Source: Marinoscillum sp964351625 (GTDB lineage: Bacteria; Bacteroidota; Bacteroidia; Cytophagales; Cyclobacteriaceae). From it: DNA of 64,000 nucleotides. The stretch spans positions 62,001-126,000 of the forward strand of contig CAYGOV010000012.1 in assembly GCA_964351625.1 (NCBI GenBank), in the 5' to 3' direction. The notes under the pieces are model-generated. The model was not told the origin of the DNA. It did not search any database and worked only from the letters and a program-made list of their open reading frames with translations. Numbering within the stretch: position 1 is the first letter of the stretch; every line of letters starts with the position of its first letter. The translations under genes and the position numbers were made by a program. This document shows positions 8,477 through 15,932 of the stretch, piece by piece.

Positions 8477-8815
8477 TTATAATTTTAATGCTTCCATAGG
8501 ATCCCAATATACTTTCTGAAAATCTTGAATTTTATCTTCTTTGACAATTACACCTTCAGTTTCTAGGAGTTCTTGCATAAGATTGGGGCTTCCAAAATGA
8601 TGTTTTCCGGTTAGTAAACCTTGCCTATTTACCACTCGATGTGCTGGTATTTTAGGCATTGCATGGGCTTGATTCATAGCCCAGCCTACCATTCTCGCAC
8701 TTCTTTTTAGTCCTAAATAATTCGCAATTGCCCCATATGAGGTAACTCTACCTTCAGGTACCAGTTTGACAACCTCATAGACATCTGCGAAAAAATTAGC
8801 TTTGGAATCCTTCAT
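8477..8815 (-). CDS. Alkyltransferase-like (ATL) DNA-binding protein, MGMT family without the acceptor Cys
   Basis: A 112-residue single-domain protein matching the DNA-binding half of O6-methylguanine-DNA methyltransferase. The VPEGRVTSYGAIANYLGLKRSAR stretch (about residues 19-41) is the winged-helix region with its Arg finger, and WAMNQ precedes the active-site loop. MGMT has PCHRV there; this protein has PAHRV (Pro57-Ala58-His59-Arg60-Val61), so it cannot accept the alkyl group. Known ATL proteins (Atl1, eATL, usually PWHRV) bind O6-alkylguanine and recruit nucleotide-excision repair, and this one likely does the same. It is followed closely by the membrane protein gene and faces the SDR gene across 45 bases. 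Confidence 0.88.
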   Translation of the reverse strand: MKDSKANFFADVYEVVKLVPEGRVTSYGAIANYLGLKRSARMVGWAMNQAHAMPKIPAHRVVNRQGLLTGKHHFGSPNLMQELLETEGVIVKEDKIQDFQKVYWDPMEALKL

Positions 8816-8822
8816 ACCTTTG
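8815..8822 (+). promoter_or_regulatory. Promoter -7 element TACCTTTG of the SDR gene
   Basis: TACCTTTG matches TAnnTTTG exactly and lies 38 bases before the SDR start codon. It overlaps the start of the divergent ATL gene. No convincing -33 box stands at the usual distance. Confidence 0.4.
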
Positions 8823-8860
8823 CGCTGATAAAAAAGCCAAAGTAATCAATCAATACTAAA

Positions 8861-9538
8861 ATGAGCAAAACGATCTTAATCACAGGTGCAACAGGAAATC
8901 TAGGTGAAGCAGTAAGCGCACTTTTAATTACAGAAGGGCATACTGTCATTGGTACTTATGTGCCGGGCCACAATCATCCTGAAAATGAAGTTGATTATTA
9001 TCCATGCGATCTAATTAGTGCAGAAGACACCAATCAACTCTTTGAAACACTTCAGGAAAAATATAAATCTATAGATGCCGTAATCATGCTTGTGGGTGGG
9101 TTTGCTATGGGCAATATCTCCACGAGCAAAGCTTCAGATCTTGAAAAGATGATTCAGCTCAATTTATTCACAGCCTACAACACATCTTCTGCAGGCATTT
9201 CGTGGATGAAAAAAGGAAATGGTGGGAAATTGATTTTTGTAGGTGCAAAACCTGCTATAGAAGGAGGTGCAGCAGCGGTACTACCTTATGCTTTGTCTAA
9301 AAATGCCGTTATCAAACTAGCCGAGATCATCAATGAAGATGACACACTGGAAAATATTACCGCTTCTGTGATAATCCCGAGCATCATTGATACACCAGTA
9401 AATCGTGACGCTATGCCTGATGCGAATTTTAATGACTGGGTTACACCGGAAGAAATCGCAGAGAATATTAGTTACCTCATATCAGAGAAGGCAAATCCAC
9501 TGAGAGGAACAATTCTCAAGCTTTATAAAAACGCTTAA
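8861..9538 (+). CDS. Short-chain dehydrogenase/reductase
   Basis: A 225-residue NAD(P)-binding oxidoreductase with the classical SDR fold. The cofactor motif is TGATGNLGEA (about residues 8-17), the GG motif is LVGGFAMGN, and the catalytic pair YALSK lies near 146-150 after a GGKLIFVGA strand where the catalytic Ser would normally sit. That strand reads GAKPAIEGG, so the Ser is not obvious. The protein is slightly shorter than the usual 245-260 residues. The substrate is unknown. The stop interlocks with that of the convergent DUF3299 gene through a shared TTAA. Confidence 0.85.
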   Translation: MSKTILITGATGNLGEAVSALLITEGHTVIGTYVPGHNHPENEVDYYPCDLISAEDTNQLFETLQEKYKSIDAVIMLVGGFAMGNISTSKASDLEKMIQLNLFTAYNTSSAGISWMKKGNGGKLIFVGAKPAIEGGAAAVLPYALSKNAVIKLAEIINEDDTLENITASVIIPSIIDTPVNRDAMPDANFNDWVTPEEIAENISYLISEKANPLRGTILKLYKNA

Positions 9539-9957
9539 TCTTCGATCTTCACATTGGCTTCCGAAAGGATAAAAAACAGACGCGTTGGATCCGAGTCATT
9601 CAGTTTAAGCTTTCCGGTAACAGATACTTTCGCGTCGGTGCGATTAACTGGTGATTCGCTGTACACTTCCATCACGGTCTCCTGACCTGCGTTTCCGCAA
9701 AAAAAACAATTGTTATAAGGAAATCTTGAAAGCACAAAATAGTCTTGCGTACCTGAAGTCTCTAGGGGTATCACATAGCCAGAAACAGTTACGATTTCCC
9801 CATCGAAGGACTTGAGCTCTTCGGAAAACACAGGGACTTCCATCTCTTCACCAAGAAACTCATCGTAACCTTTTACTAATTCAAGCTTGCTTAGTGTATC
9901 CCAACCCTCAAATGGGGCTACAGCCAACCAAGCACAGAAGATAATAACCTTCGACAT
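9535..9957 (-). CDS. DUF3299-like exported protein
   Basis: A 140-residue protein with a short hydrophobic N terminus (about residues 3-14) that may be a signal peptide. The rest looks like a small beta-barrel or OB-like fold with the motif YNNCFFCGNAGQET (about 80-93) holding a CxxC pair, and the GEIVTVSGYVIPLE strand that typifies DUF3299 proteins. The CxxC might bind metal, since DUF3299 proteins often occur near metal-transport genes, but no such gene is adjacent here. Function unknown. The stop overlaps that of the convergent SDR gene by four bases. Confidence 0.7.
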   Translation of the reverse strand: MSKVIIFCAWLAVAPFEGWDTLSKLELVKGYDEFLGEEMEVPVFSEELKSFDGEIVTVSGYVIPLETSGTQDYFVLSRFPYNNCFFCGNAGQETVMEVYSESPVNRTDAKVSVTGKLKLNDSDPTRLFFILSEANVKIED

Positions 9958-10049
9958 AAAAGAATCTGTATTTATAAACCAAAACTATGCATTATCACGT
10001 TCGTTACATGCTGGACTGTTCCACTAACTTTACCTAGATTTAAGCAGAT

Positions 10050-10763
10050 ATGAGCCTAATAATAGACACCAAAGACATCAAAAAAAGCTATGTAATGGGA
10101 AGTGAAACCATTCACGCCCTCAAATCCATCTCGATTCAAATCGAAAGAGGTGAGTATGTAGCCTTCATGGGACCTTCTGGATCTGGTAAATCAACGCTTA
10201 TGAATATCATAGGTTGCCTGGATACTCCGTCAGACGGAACCTATATCCTCAACAATAATGATGTAAGTGATCTGACAGAAAATGAGTTAGCTGAGATCAG
10301 AAACAAAGAAATTGGATTCGTTTTCCAAACGTTCAATCTTTTGCCTCGTGCTTCTTCCCTTGATAATGTGGCTTTGCCATTGATCTATGCGGGTTACCGA
10401 AAGGATGAAAGAGATGAGCGTGCGCTTGCTTCACTTACAGGAGTAGGTTTAGGCGATAGAGCATCGCACAAGCCAAATGAACTTTCTGGTGGTCAGCGTC
10501 AGCGTGTGGCTATTGCAAGAGCACTTGTCAACGATCCAAGTATAATTCTTGCGGATGAGCCAACAGGTAATTTGGATTCGAAAACCTCTTATTCTATTAT
10601 GGACCTTTTTGCGGAGCTTCACAAAAAAGGCAACACCATCATCATGGTAACTCACGAAGAAGATATAGCGGAATACGCACATAGGATTATCAGACTGAGA
10701 GATGGACTTATTGAGTCTGACGTGAGAAACGAGAATATCCGCTCAACAGAAGTATTGGCTTAA
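10050..10763 (+). CDS. ABC transporter ATP-binding protein, LolD/MacB type
   Basis: A 237-residue nucleotide-binding subunit with all catalytic motifs: Walker A GPSGSGKST (about residues 40-48), Q-loop FVFQTFNLLPRASSLDNV, signature LSGGQRQRVAIARAL (about 144-158), Walker B ILADEPTGNLD and the switch His in VTHEE. The FNLLPRAS and DEPTGNLDSKTS sequences are typical of the LolD/MacB/FtsE group, which drives lipoprotein release or mechanotransmission by MacB/FtsX-like permeases. No permease is adjacent, so its partner must be encoded elsewhere. A TAACTTTA element at 10025 may be the promoter. The next gene starts three bases after the stop, implying an operon. Confidence 0.9.
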   Translation: MSLIIDTKDIKKSYVMGSETIHALKSISIQIERGEYVAFMGPSGSGKSTLMNIIGCLDTPSDGTYILNNNDVSDLTENELAEIRNKEIGFVFQTFNLLPRASSLDNVALPLIYAGYRKDERDERALASLTGVGLGDRASHKPNELSGGQRQRVAIARALVNDPSIILADEPTGNLDSKTSYSIMDLFAELHKKGNTIIMVTHEEDIAEYAHRIIRLRDGLIESDVRNENIRSTEVLA

Positions 10764-10766
10764 ACT

Positions 10767-11324
10767 ATGAAACTTTACACGAAGACTGGCGACAAAGGTC
10801 AGACCTCATTATTAGGTGGTAAGAAAGTTGCCAAATCCCATTTAAGAATAGATGCTTATGGCAACATAGACGAGCTAAACTCCTTCATAGGTTTACTCAA
10901 AGATCATCCACAGGTCGAGCCGAGAATTGGCAATCAATTTTATTGGATACAAGAAAATCTCTTCTCTTTGGGCTCCATATTAGCTACTGAACCTGGATTC
11001 AGCGGATTCGAGCTGCCTCAAATCACCGAAGTAGAAATCAAGCAGCTAGAAGTCTGGATAGATAAAGCGACAGCCGACCTTCCAGAATTAAAAAATTTTA
11101 TTCTACCAAGCGGCCATCAGGTTGTATCTTTGTGCCACGTTTGCAGGACGGTTTGCAGAAGAGCAGAACGCAGTATTGTGGCATTGGCCGAAGAGGAATC
11201 TGTAGATGAAATACTCATCAAATTCACCAACAGATTATCTGATTATTTTTTCGTAATGGCGCGAAAAATGGCTCAATTGCTCAACGTACCCGAGACACCA
11301 TGGAGTCCGGGAGCCAATGATTAG
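10767..11324 (+). CDS. Cob(I)alamin adenosyltransferase, PduO type
   Basis: Transfers the adenosyl group of ATP to cob(I)alamin, making adenosylcobalamin. The 185-residue length is standard. The N-terminal ATP-binding motif TKTGDKGQTSLLGGKKVAKSH and the IDAYGNIDELNSFIGLL stretch identify the PduO family. The C-terminal region has the conserved CRTVCRRAERS helix. It is probably translated from the same message as the preceding ABC ATPase, an arrangement that looks accidental in function. ilvE follows 17 bases after the stop. No cobalamin riboswitch is visible upstream. Confidence 0.93.
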   Translation: MKLYTKTGDKGQTSLLGGKKVAKSHLRIDAYGNIDELNSFIGLLKDHPQVEPRIGNQFYWIQENLFSLGSILATEPGFSGFELPQITEVEIKQLEVWIDKATADLPELKNFILPSGHQVVSLCHVCRTVCRRAERSIVALAEEESVDEILIKFTNRLSDYFFVMARKMAQLLNVPETPWSPGAND

Positions 11325-11341
11325 ATTAATTTTTTGCTGCT

Positions 11342-12406
11342 ATGACAGAGACATTAGAAATTCAAATCACCAGAGCTGCTAGCTCTAAATTACCAGACAC
11401 TGATTTAGATAACCCCCAGTTTGGTTCCGTCTATTCGGATCACATGTTCATTGTAGACTACAAGGATGGAGAATGGCAGCAGCCAAGGATCATTCCTTAT
11501 GGAAATATCAGTATTTCTCCTGCGAACACCACACTGCATTACGCTTCTACCATTTTTGAAGGATTGAAAGCCAATCGTACTGCGGATGGTGAAATTTTAG
11601 TATTTCGTCCAGATGCAAATGCGGCTCGCATGAGAAAAAGTGCAGAGCGTATGTGTATGCCTCCAATTCCTGAAGAATTGTTCATGACTGGGCTTACTGA
11701 GCTACTAAAGATTGACAAAGATTGGGTGCCTACAGCGGCTGGAACGGCACTTTATATCCGTCCTTTGCAGCTTGCAATGGATCCATATATCGGCATTCGC
11801 CCATCTTCTACTTACCAATTTTTGATCATCACTGGGCCTGTAGGTGCTTACTATGCAAAGCCTGTAAAAGTGAAAATAGAAACGCATTATACTCGCGCAG
11901 CACAAGGTGGTACTGGCTTTGCGAAAACTGGTGGAAACTACGCTGCTGCCCTCAAGCCGGCTGTAGATGCCCAAAAAGAAGGATTTGATCAATTGATCTG
12001 GACGGACGCTAAAACCCATGAATACGTGGAAGAGAGCGGCACTATGAACTTAATGTTCGTCATAAATGATACGCTTGTCACTGCTCCTGCAGGGGAAACA
12101 ATATTGAATGGCATCACGAGAAGTAGCATTATCCAACTTGCCAAAGACAAAGGCATGAAGGTCGAAGAGCGCCCAGTTAGTGTAAAAGAAGTAATACAAG
12201 CCATTTCAAATGGAAGTATGCAAGAGGCTTTTGGAGCGGGTACCGCCGCGACAGTTGCACAGATTCAGCTTATCCATCATGATGGTGTTGACTATTCGCT
12301 TCCTGATGTTGCCAACTGGAAATACACCAAAGACTTTTTGGACACGCTTAACAAAATAAAACTTGGGGTGATCCCAGACCCACACAATTGGGTTTTCAAA
12401 CTTTGA
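11342..12406 (+). CDS. ilvE: Branched-chain amino acid aminotransferase
   Basis: PLP-dependent fold-type IV enzyme interconverting Leu, Ile and Val with their 2-keto acids, 354 residues. This is the longer type II form. The PLP Lys lies in AKTGGNYAAALK (about residues 200-211). Other family marks are TTLHYASTIFEGLKA (about 61-75), the substrate segment MRKSAERMCMPP, EESGTMNLMFV (about 229-239) and the phosphate-binding LNGITRSSII. The start at 11342 gives the usual N-terminal length. A strong hairpin follows the stop directly. Confidence 0.95.
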   Translation: MTETLEIQITRAASSKLPDTDLDNPQFGSVYSDHMFIVDYKDGEWQQPRIIPYGNISISPANTTLHYASTIFEGLKANRTADGEILVFRPDANAARMRKSAERMCMPPIPEELFMTGLTELLKIDKDWVPTAAGTALYIRPLQLAMDPYIGIRPSSTYQFLIITGPVGAYYAKPVKVKIETHYTRAAQGGTGFAKTGGNYAAALKPAVDAQKEGFDQLIWTDAKTHEYVEESGTMNLMFVINDTLVTAPAGETILNGITRSSIIQLAKDKGMKVEERPVSVKEVIQAISNGSMQEAFGAGTAATVAQIQLIHHDGVDYSLPDVANWKYTKDFLDTLNKIKLGVIPDPHNWVFKL

Positions 12407-12407
12407 C

Positions 12408-12444
12408 AAATGAAAAGAGCAACTGATGGTTGCTCTTTTCATTT
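12408..12444. terminator. Bidirectional terminator between ilvE and hemE
   Basis: A perfect 16-bp stem pairs 12408-12423 with 12429-12444 around the five-base loop TGATG. The arms are A-rich on the left and T-rich on the right (GTTGCTCTTTTCATTT), so the hairpin can terminate transcription from both converging genes. It starts two bases after the ilvE stop and ends 14 bases before the hemE stop. Confidence 0.85.
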
Positions 12445-12458
12445 ATATCAGGTGCAAA

Positions 12459-13472
12459 TCAATAACTCTTCACCGCATCTATAAAGCACTTGACCTTCTC
12501 TGGATCTGTATCTGGATAGACGCCATGACCAAGATTTGCGATGTGCGAATGCCCTTCAAATTCCTTAAGCATGGCCTTGGTAGCTTTCTCAATTTGTGAG
12601 AAGGTTCCATAAAGCGCACAAGGATCAAGATTTCCCTGCAAAGTTTTTGTAGGTAATAGTTGCCTTGATTTGGCAATATCCATGTTCCAATCAAGACCCA
12701 CAGTATTGCAAGAAGTTTTTCCTATTGCCTCAAGGGCGAAATAGGCTCCCTTTGCGAAAACAGTAACAGGCACTACCTCCAAAGCTGTGACGATCTTCTC
12801 AATGTATTTCAATGAAAACTCAGTGTATTGTGCTGGCGGTAACACACCAGCCCACGAATCAAAAACCTGTACCATATCAGCGCCAGCCGCTACTTGGCCT
12901 TTTAGATAGGCTATGGTGCTTTCCGTAATCATATCTAATAGCTGATGCGCCAGCTCAGGCTCTTGGTAGAGCATTTTTCTAGCTTTTGAAAACGTCTTAC
13001 TACCGCTCCCTTCCACCATATAAGCAAATATCGTCCAAGGTGCACCTGCAAATCCAATGATCGGAACTCTCCCATCCAAAGCCTCCTTGGTAATCTTTAT
13101 CGCATCAATTGTATATGCCAAATCTGAAGCATCTGCTATTTTTAGCTCATTCAAATCAGATGTCCCTTGGATAGTTTTTGGGAATATTGGCCCGGTTTTC
13201 TCCACCATTTCGTAAGTCAAACCCATGGCCTCTGGGATTACCAAAATATCTGAAAAAATGATGGCTGCATCTACACCGAGTAGGTCTACTGGCTGAATAG
13301 TTACCTCAGCAGCTAATTCAGGTGTTTCCACGAGTTCTTTAAAACCACTCAGTTTGCCTCGAACAGCTCTGTATTCTGGCAAGATTCTTCCTGCCTGCCT
13401 CATTACCCATACGGGTGTTCGTTCTGTCTTTTCGCCTCTGGCTGCCCTTAAGATCAAGTCATTTTTCAACAT
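12459..13472 (-). CDS. hemE: Uroporphyrinogen decarboxylase
   Basis: Decarboxylates uroporphyrinogen III to coproporphyrinogen III in heme synthesis. The protein has 337 residues. The signatures are TPVWVMRQAGR (about residues 18-28), the GFAGAPWTIFAYMVEG segment (about 130-145), and the VFDSWAG loop. The frame is open for 35 more codons upstream, but the start MLKNDL at 13472 gives the family's normal N terminus, and a TATCTTTG promoter box ends only four bases before it. The longer form would place the start upstream of that promoter. It is divergent from the serine dehydratase gene. Confidence 0.95.
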   Translation of the reverse strand: MLKNDLILRAARGEKTERTPVWVMRQAGRILPEYRAVRGKLSGFKELVETPELAAEVTIQPVDLLGVDAAIIFSDILVIPEAMGLTYEMVEKTGPIFPKTIQGTSDLNELKIADASDLAYTIDAIKITKEALDGRVPIIGFAGAPWTIFAYMVEGSGSKTFSKARKMLYQEPELAHQLLDMITESTIAYLKGQVAAGADMVQVFDSWAGVLPPAQYTEFSLKYIEKIVTALEVVPVTVFAKGAYFALEAIGKTSCNTVGLDWNMDIAKSRQLLPTKTLQGNLDPCALYGTFSQIEKATKAMLKEFEGHSHIANLGHGVYPDTDPEKVKCFIDAVKSY

Positions 13473-13476
13473 GGCG

Positions 13477-13484
13477 CAAAGATA
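13477..13484 (-). promoter_or_regulatory. hemE promoter -7 element TATCTTTG
   Basis: TATCTTTG on the minus strand matches TAnnTTTG exactly. It ends four bases before the chosen hemE ATG, predicting a leaderless or nearly leaderless transcript and supporting that start. No good -33 box is visible. Confidence 0.5.
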
Positions 13485-13544
13485 TATTTTACACCATAAT
13501 ACCTTCTGTAAATACTGGCCTTTAGACGTGATCACTAATAATTG

Positions 13545-13552
13545 TATCTTCG
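13545..13552 (+). promoter_or_regulatory. Promoter -7 element TATCTTCG of the serine dehydratase gene
   Basis: TATCTTCG fits the TAnnTTCG variant seen at several genes in this window. It is 23 bases before the start codon, with TTTAG about 19 bases upstream as a possible -33 element. Confidence 0.4.
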
Positions 13553-13575
13553 TATACCCCAAAATCAAATACCTC

Positions 13576-14484
13576 ATGAGTATCTTATTCGATAGTTTTC
13601 AAGAATGGAAAGAGCATTGTGACAAGGAAAAATCCGCACTTTATCTTCCAGTATTACAATATGAAATAGACCAGCGTGGCGCTACAGAAGCCCAAGTCTG
13701 GGAAGGTCTTACTAAGGCATATACTGTAATGAAAGAGGCTGTTCAAACAGGTCTCACTCAGGAAATGAATTCTTATTCTGGCATGATAAAAAGTGGAGCT
13801 AAAAAAGTAGCTAATCACCCGATTGCTGTCCTTTCTCCTGAATTTCAAAAATTAATCTCCCGAGCTTTGGCAGCAAAAGAAGTCAACTCTTGCATGGGGC
13901 GAGTAGTTGCTGCGCCTACTGCTGGGGCCTCAGGAATTCTGCCCGGAACAATGGTCACACTTCAGGAAATTCATGATTTACCTGATCGTACAATTCTCGA
14001 AGGATTATTAATTGGGGCTGGAGTAGCTCTGATATTGGAAAAAAGAGCTTCTATCTCCGGAGCTGTAGGAGGCTGTCAAGCAGAAACTGGTTCAGCTGCT
14101 GCAATGGCATCTGCAGCCATCGTTTATGCTCTTGGTGGCACCAATGACCAAGCTTTCAATGCAGTAGCAATTACAATACAATGCATGCTAGGGCTAATTT
14201 GCGATCCTGTGGCTGGGTTGGTAGAAATTCCTTGTGTGGTTCGAAACGCAAGTGCTGCCGCTATTGCAAATTCTTCCGCACAAATTGCTCTAGCGAATGT
14301 AAGTCCAGTGATACCAGTAGATGAGTGTGTTGATGCAATGGGTGAGGTCGGGCAGAGCATGGAGTCTAGGTATAAAGAAACTGCCTTAGGTGGGCTAGCC
14401 GCTACTAAGACTGGCCAAGCCATCTCAAAACGAGTGCTCATTCAAGATATAGAGATCATGGAGGACGACTCTGACTTCAAATAA
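13576..14484 (+). CDS. L-serine ammonia-lyase, iron-sulfur-dependent, alpha subunit
   Basis: Deaminates L-serine to pyruvate with a [4Fe-4S] cluster. The 302 residues correspond to the alpha (catalytic, cluster-binding) part. Visible marks are NSCMGRVVAAPTAGASGILPG, QAETGSAAAMASA, and the Cys-containing CMLGLICDPVAG and IPCVVRNASAA segments, so the Cys ligands are present. The beta subunit, which is fused in enterobacterial SdaA and separate in Firmicutes, is not in this window. ATG 13576 is chosen because upstream in-frame codons lie inside the divergent hemE gene and its promoter. The 3' end overlaps the convergent membrane gene by eight bases. Confidence 0.9.
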   Translation: MSILFDSFQEWKEHCDKEKSALYLPVLQYEIDQRGATEAQVWEGLTKAYTVMKEAVQTGLTQEMNSYSGMIKSGAKKVANHPIAVLSPEFQKLISRALAAKEVNSCMGRVVAAPTAGASGILPGTMVTLQEIHDLPDRTILEGLLIGAGVALILEKRASISGAVGGCQAETGSAAAMASAAIVYALGGTNDQAFNAVAITIQCMLGLICDPVAGLVEIPCVVRNASAAAIANSSAQIALANVSPVIPVDECVDAMGEVGQSMESRYKETALGGLAATKTGQAISKRVLIQDIEIMEDDSDFK

Positions 14485-14935
14485 TACCATATTGGCTGAG
14501 TAAATCCCCTGCATATTTCACGAGTAAAGTCAAGATGATGGACCATGAAATGGCAAAAATCCACATCCACTTGATGATCTCTTTTCTTTTGCCTCCAAAG
14601 GCATTTGCCATAATGGCCCCACCGATCGGCGAAAGTAGTATTGGGGTCAGAAATGCGATTCCTGGCACGCCATACTTCACCCAAACTCTTACAAAACGTC
14701 GTTTCTTCGGTGTGAAAATCTTTCTTTTTTTCTTTGAAAAAGTGAATCTTCTAAAGATGATACGCATCTCCTCACCGAAATAGCTAAAAAGATAGACAGT
14801 CGTCATCATTCCCAATACAGAAACAACTACAGTCTCAACTACCGAAAAACCATATGCTAGTCCCAAAGTAGGACCGAAAATGATCTTTACAGCGCTTAAC
14901 GCATAAACCATTAAGTATTTAAGAATAAGTGGCAT
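14477..14935 (-). CDS. Small multidrug-export-like (DUF/PF06695-type) membrane protein
   Basis: A 152-residue protein with about four hydrophobic stretches: residues 8-28, 33-50, 92-112 and 124-145. The middle is strongly basic (RRFTFSKKKRKIFTPKKRR, about 62-80), presumably a cytosolic loop. The GVPGIAFLTPILLSPIGGAIMA segment resembles the re-entrant region of the putative small multidrug export (PF06695) and distantly the DedA families. The assignment is by pattern only and transport activity is not shown. The gene overlaps the 3' end of the serine dehydratase gene by eight bases. Confidence 0.6.
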   Translation of the reverse strand: MPLILKYLMVYALSAVKIIFGPTLGLAYGFSVVETVVVSVLGMMTTVYLFSYFGEEMRIIFRRFTFSKKKRKIFTPKKRRFVRVWVKYGVPGIAFLTPILLSPIGGAIMANAFGGKRKEIIKWMWIFAISWSIILTLLVKYAGDLLSQYGII

Positions 14936-15003
14936 TTACAGAATACGATTATGAGTGTTTGAATTTATACGTATTTTTTGAGCGAGGGTGACTACCTAAA
15001 AGT

Positions 15004-15011
15004 TATCTTTG
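15004..15011 (+). promoter_or_regulatory. Promoter -7 element TATCTTTG of the M42 peptidase-hpt genes
   Basis: TATCTTTG matches TAnnTTTG exactly, 12 bases before the ATG at 15024. A TTTG lies 23 bases upstream (14977-14980), slightly beyond the usual spacing. It sits over a TTG that would otherwise be an alternative start codon for the downstream gene. Confidence 0.5.
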
Positions 15012-15023
15012 CGCCCTGTCGCA

Positions 15024-15932
15024 ATGAAATTACTCGAACAACTTATACAAGTAGCCTCGCCATCAGGAAGTGAGCATTTTATGAAGCAATTCCTGCTTGA
15101 GTATGTTTCAAAAAATGCGAAAAAATGGGCTGTTCAACCTAAGGTAATTGAAGGTGATCACCTTCAGGACAATCTTATTTTGGCCTTCGGTAATCCTCGC
15201 ACTGCAATTTTTGCTCATATGGATACCATCGGTTTTACGGTAAGGTATCAGGATCAACTGGTGTCAATTGGTGGCCCTGATGTGGAAACTGGCTATAAAC
15301 TAGTGGGTCGTGATGGATTAGGCGAGATTCTGTGTAGCCTCAAAGAAGAAGATGGAAATCTTTTTTATAATTTCCCAAGAGCAATAGCTACAGGTACTAC
15401 GCTTACATGGAATCCAGAGCTTAAAGTATCTAAAGATTTTATCGAAGGTCCATACATGGATAATAGATTGGGCATTTATAATGCCTTGAGAGTAGCCGAA
15501 ACACTTCAAGACGGCTTGATAGTTTTTAGCTCTTTTGAAGAACATGGTGGTGGTTCTGTGCCAATGCTTATAAAATATATAGCGGATAATTATAAGGTCC
15601 GTCAGGCATTGATCTCGGATATCACTTGGGTCACTGAAGGTGTACAACATGGTAAAGGAGTGGCAATCTCTATGAGAGACAGGCACATCCCGAGAAGATT
15701 GTTTTTAGAAAAAATTTTAAATCTAGCTGATCAATCAGGAATAGATTATCAACTAGAAGTGGAAGGATCTGGCTCTAGCGATGGCAGAGAAGTCCACTTT
15801 TCTCCTTATCCTATTGACTGGCTTTTCATTGGTGCTCCGGAAGATAATGTGCACTCCCCTCATGAAAAAGTACATGTGAAAGACTTAAGTGACATGATTG
15901 CCATGTATCAGTACCTAATGCAAGCACTGTGA
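15024..15932 (+). CDS. M42/M20-like metallopeptidase (zinc aminopeptidase)
   Basis: A 302-residue dinuclear zinc peptidase of the M28/M42 type. All expected metal ligands can be seen: AHMDTIGF (His and Asp, about residues 63-70), MDNRLG (bridging Asp), FEEHGGG (catalytic Glu plus metal Glu), ISDIT (Asp) and VHSPHEKV (His, near the C terminus). This set fits M42 glutamyl aminopeptidase/deblocking enzymes, although the sequence is short compared with the usual 340-360. The start is ATG 15024, since the upstream in-frame TTG lies in the promoter box. The stop codon overlaps the GTG start of hpt by four bases (GTGA). Confidence 0.85.
   Translation: MKLLEQLIQVASPSGSEHFMKQFLLEYVSKNAKKWAVQPKVIEGDHLQDNLILAFGNPRTAIFAHMDTIGFTVRYQDQLVSIGGPDVETGYKLVGRDGLGEILCSLKEEDGNLFYNFPRAIATGTTLTWNPELKVSKDFIEGPYMDNRLGIYNALRVAETLQDGLIVFSSFEEHGGGSVPMLIKYIADNYKVRQALISDITWVTEGVQHGKGVAISMRDRHIPRRLFLEKILNLADQSGIDYQLEVEGSGSSDGREVHFSPYPIDWLFIGAPEDNVHSPHEKVHVKDLSDMIAMYQYLMQAL

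Noticed and set aside
7188..8507. A longer membrane protein starting inside the ATL gene
   Set aside because: ATG 8468 has an AGGAAG site and avoids the overlap with the ATL stop.
12459..13577. A 372-residue hemE frame with 35 extra N-terminal residues
   Set aside because: The upstream residues match no family N terminus, and a TATCTTTG promoter box lies just before the shorter start.
13354..14484. A 376-residue serine dehydratase frame
   Set aside because: The extra 74 codons lie over the 5' end and promoter of the divergent hemE gene; ATG 13576 is the family-like start.
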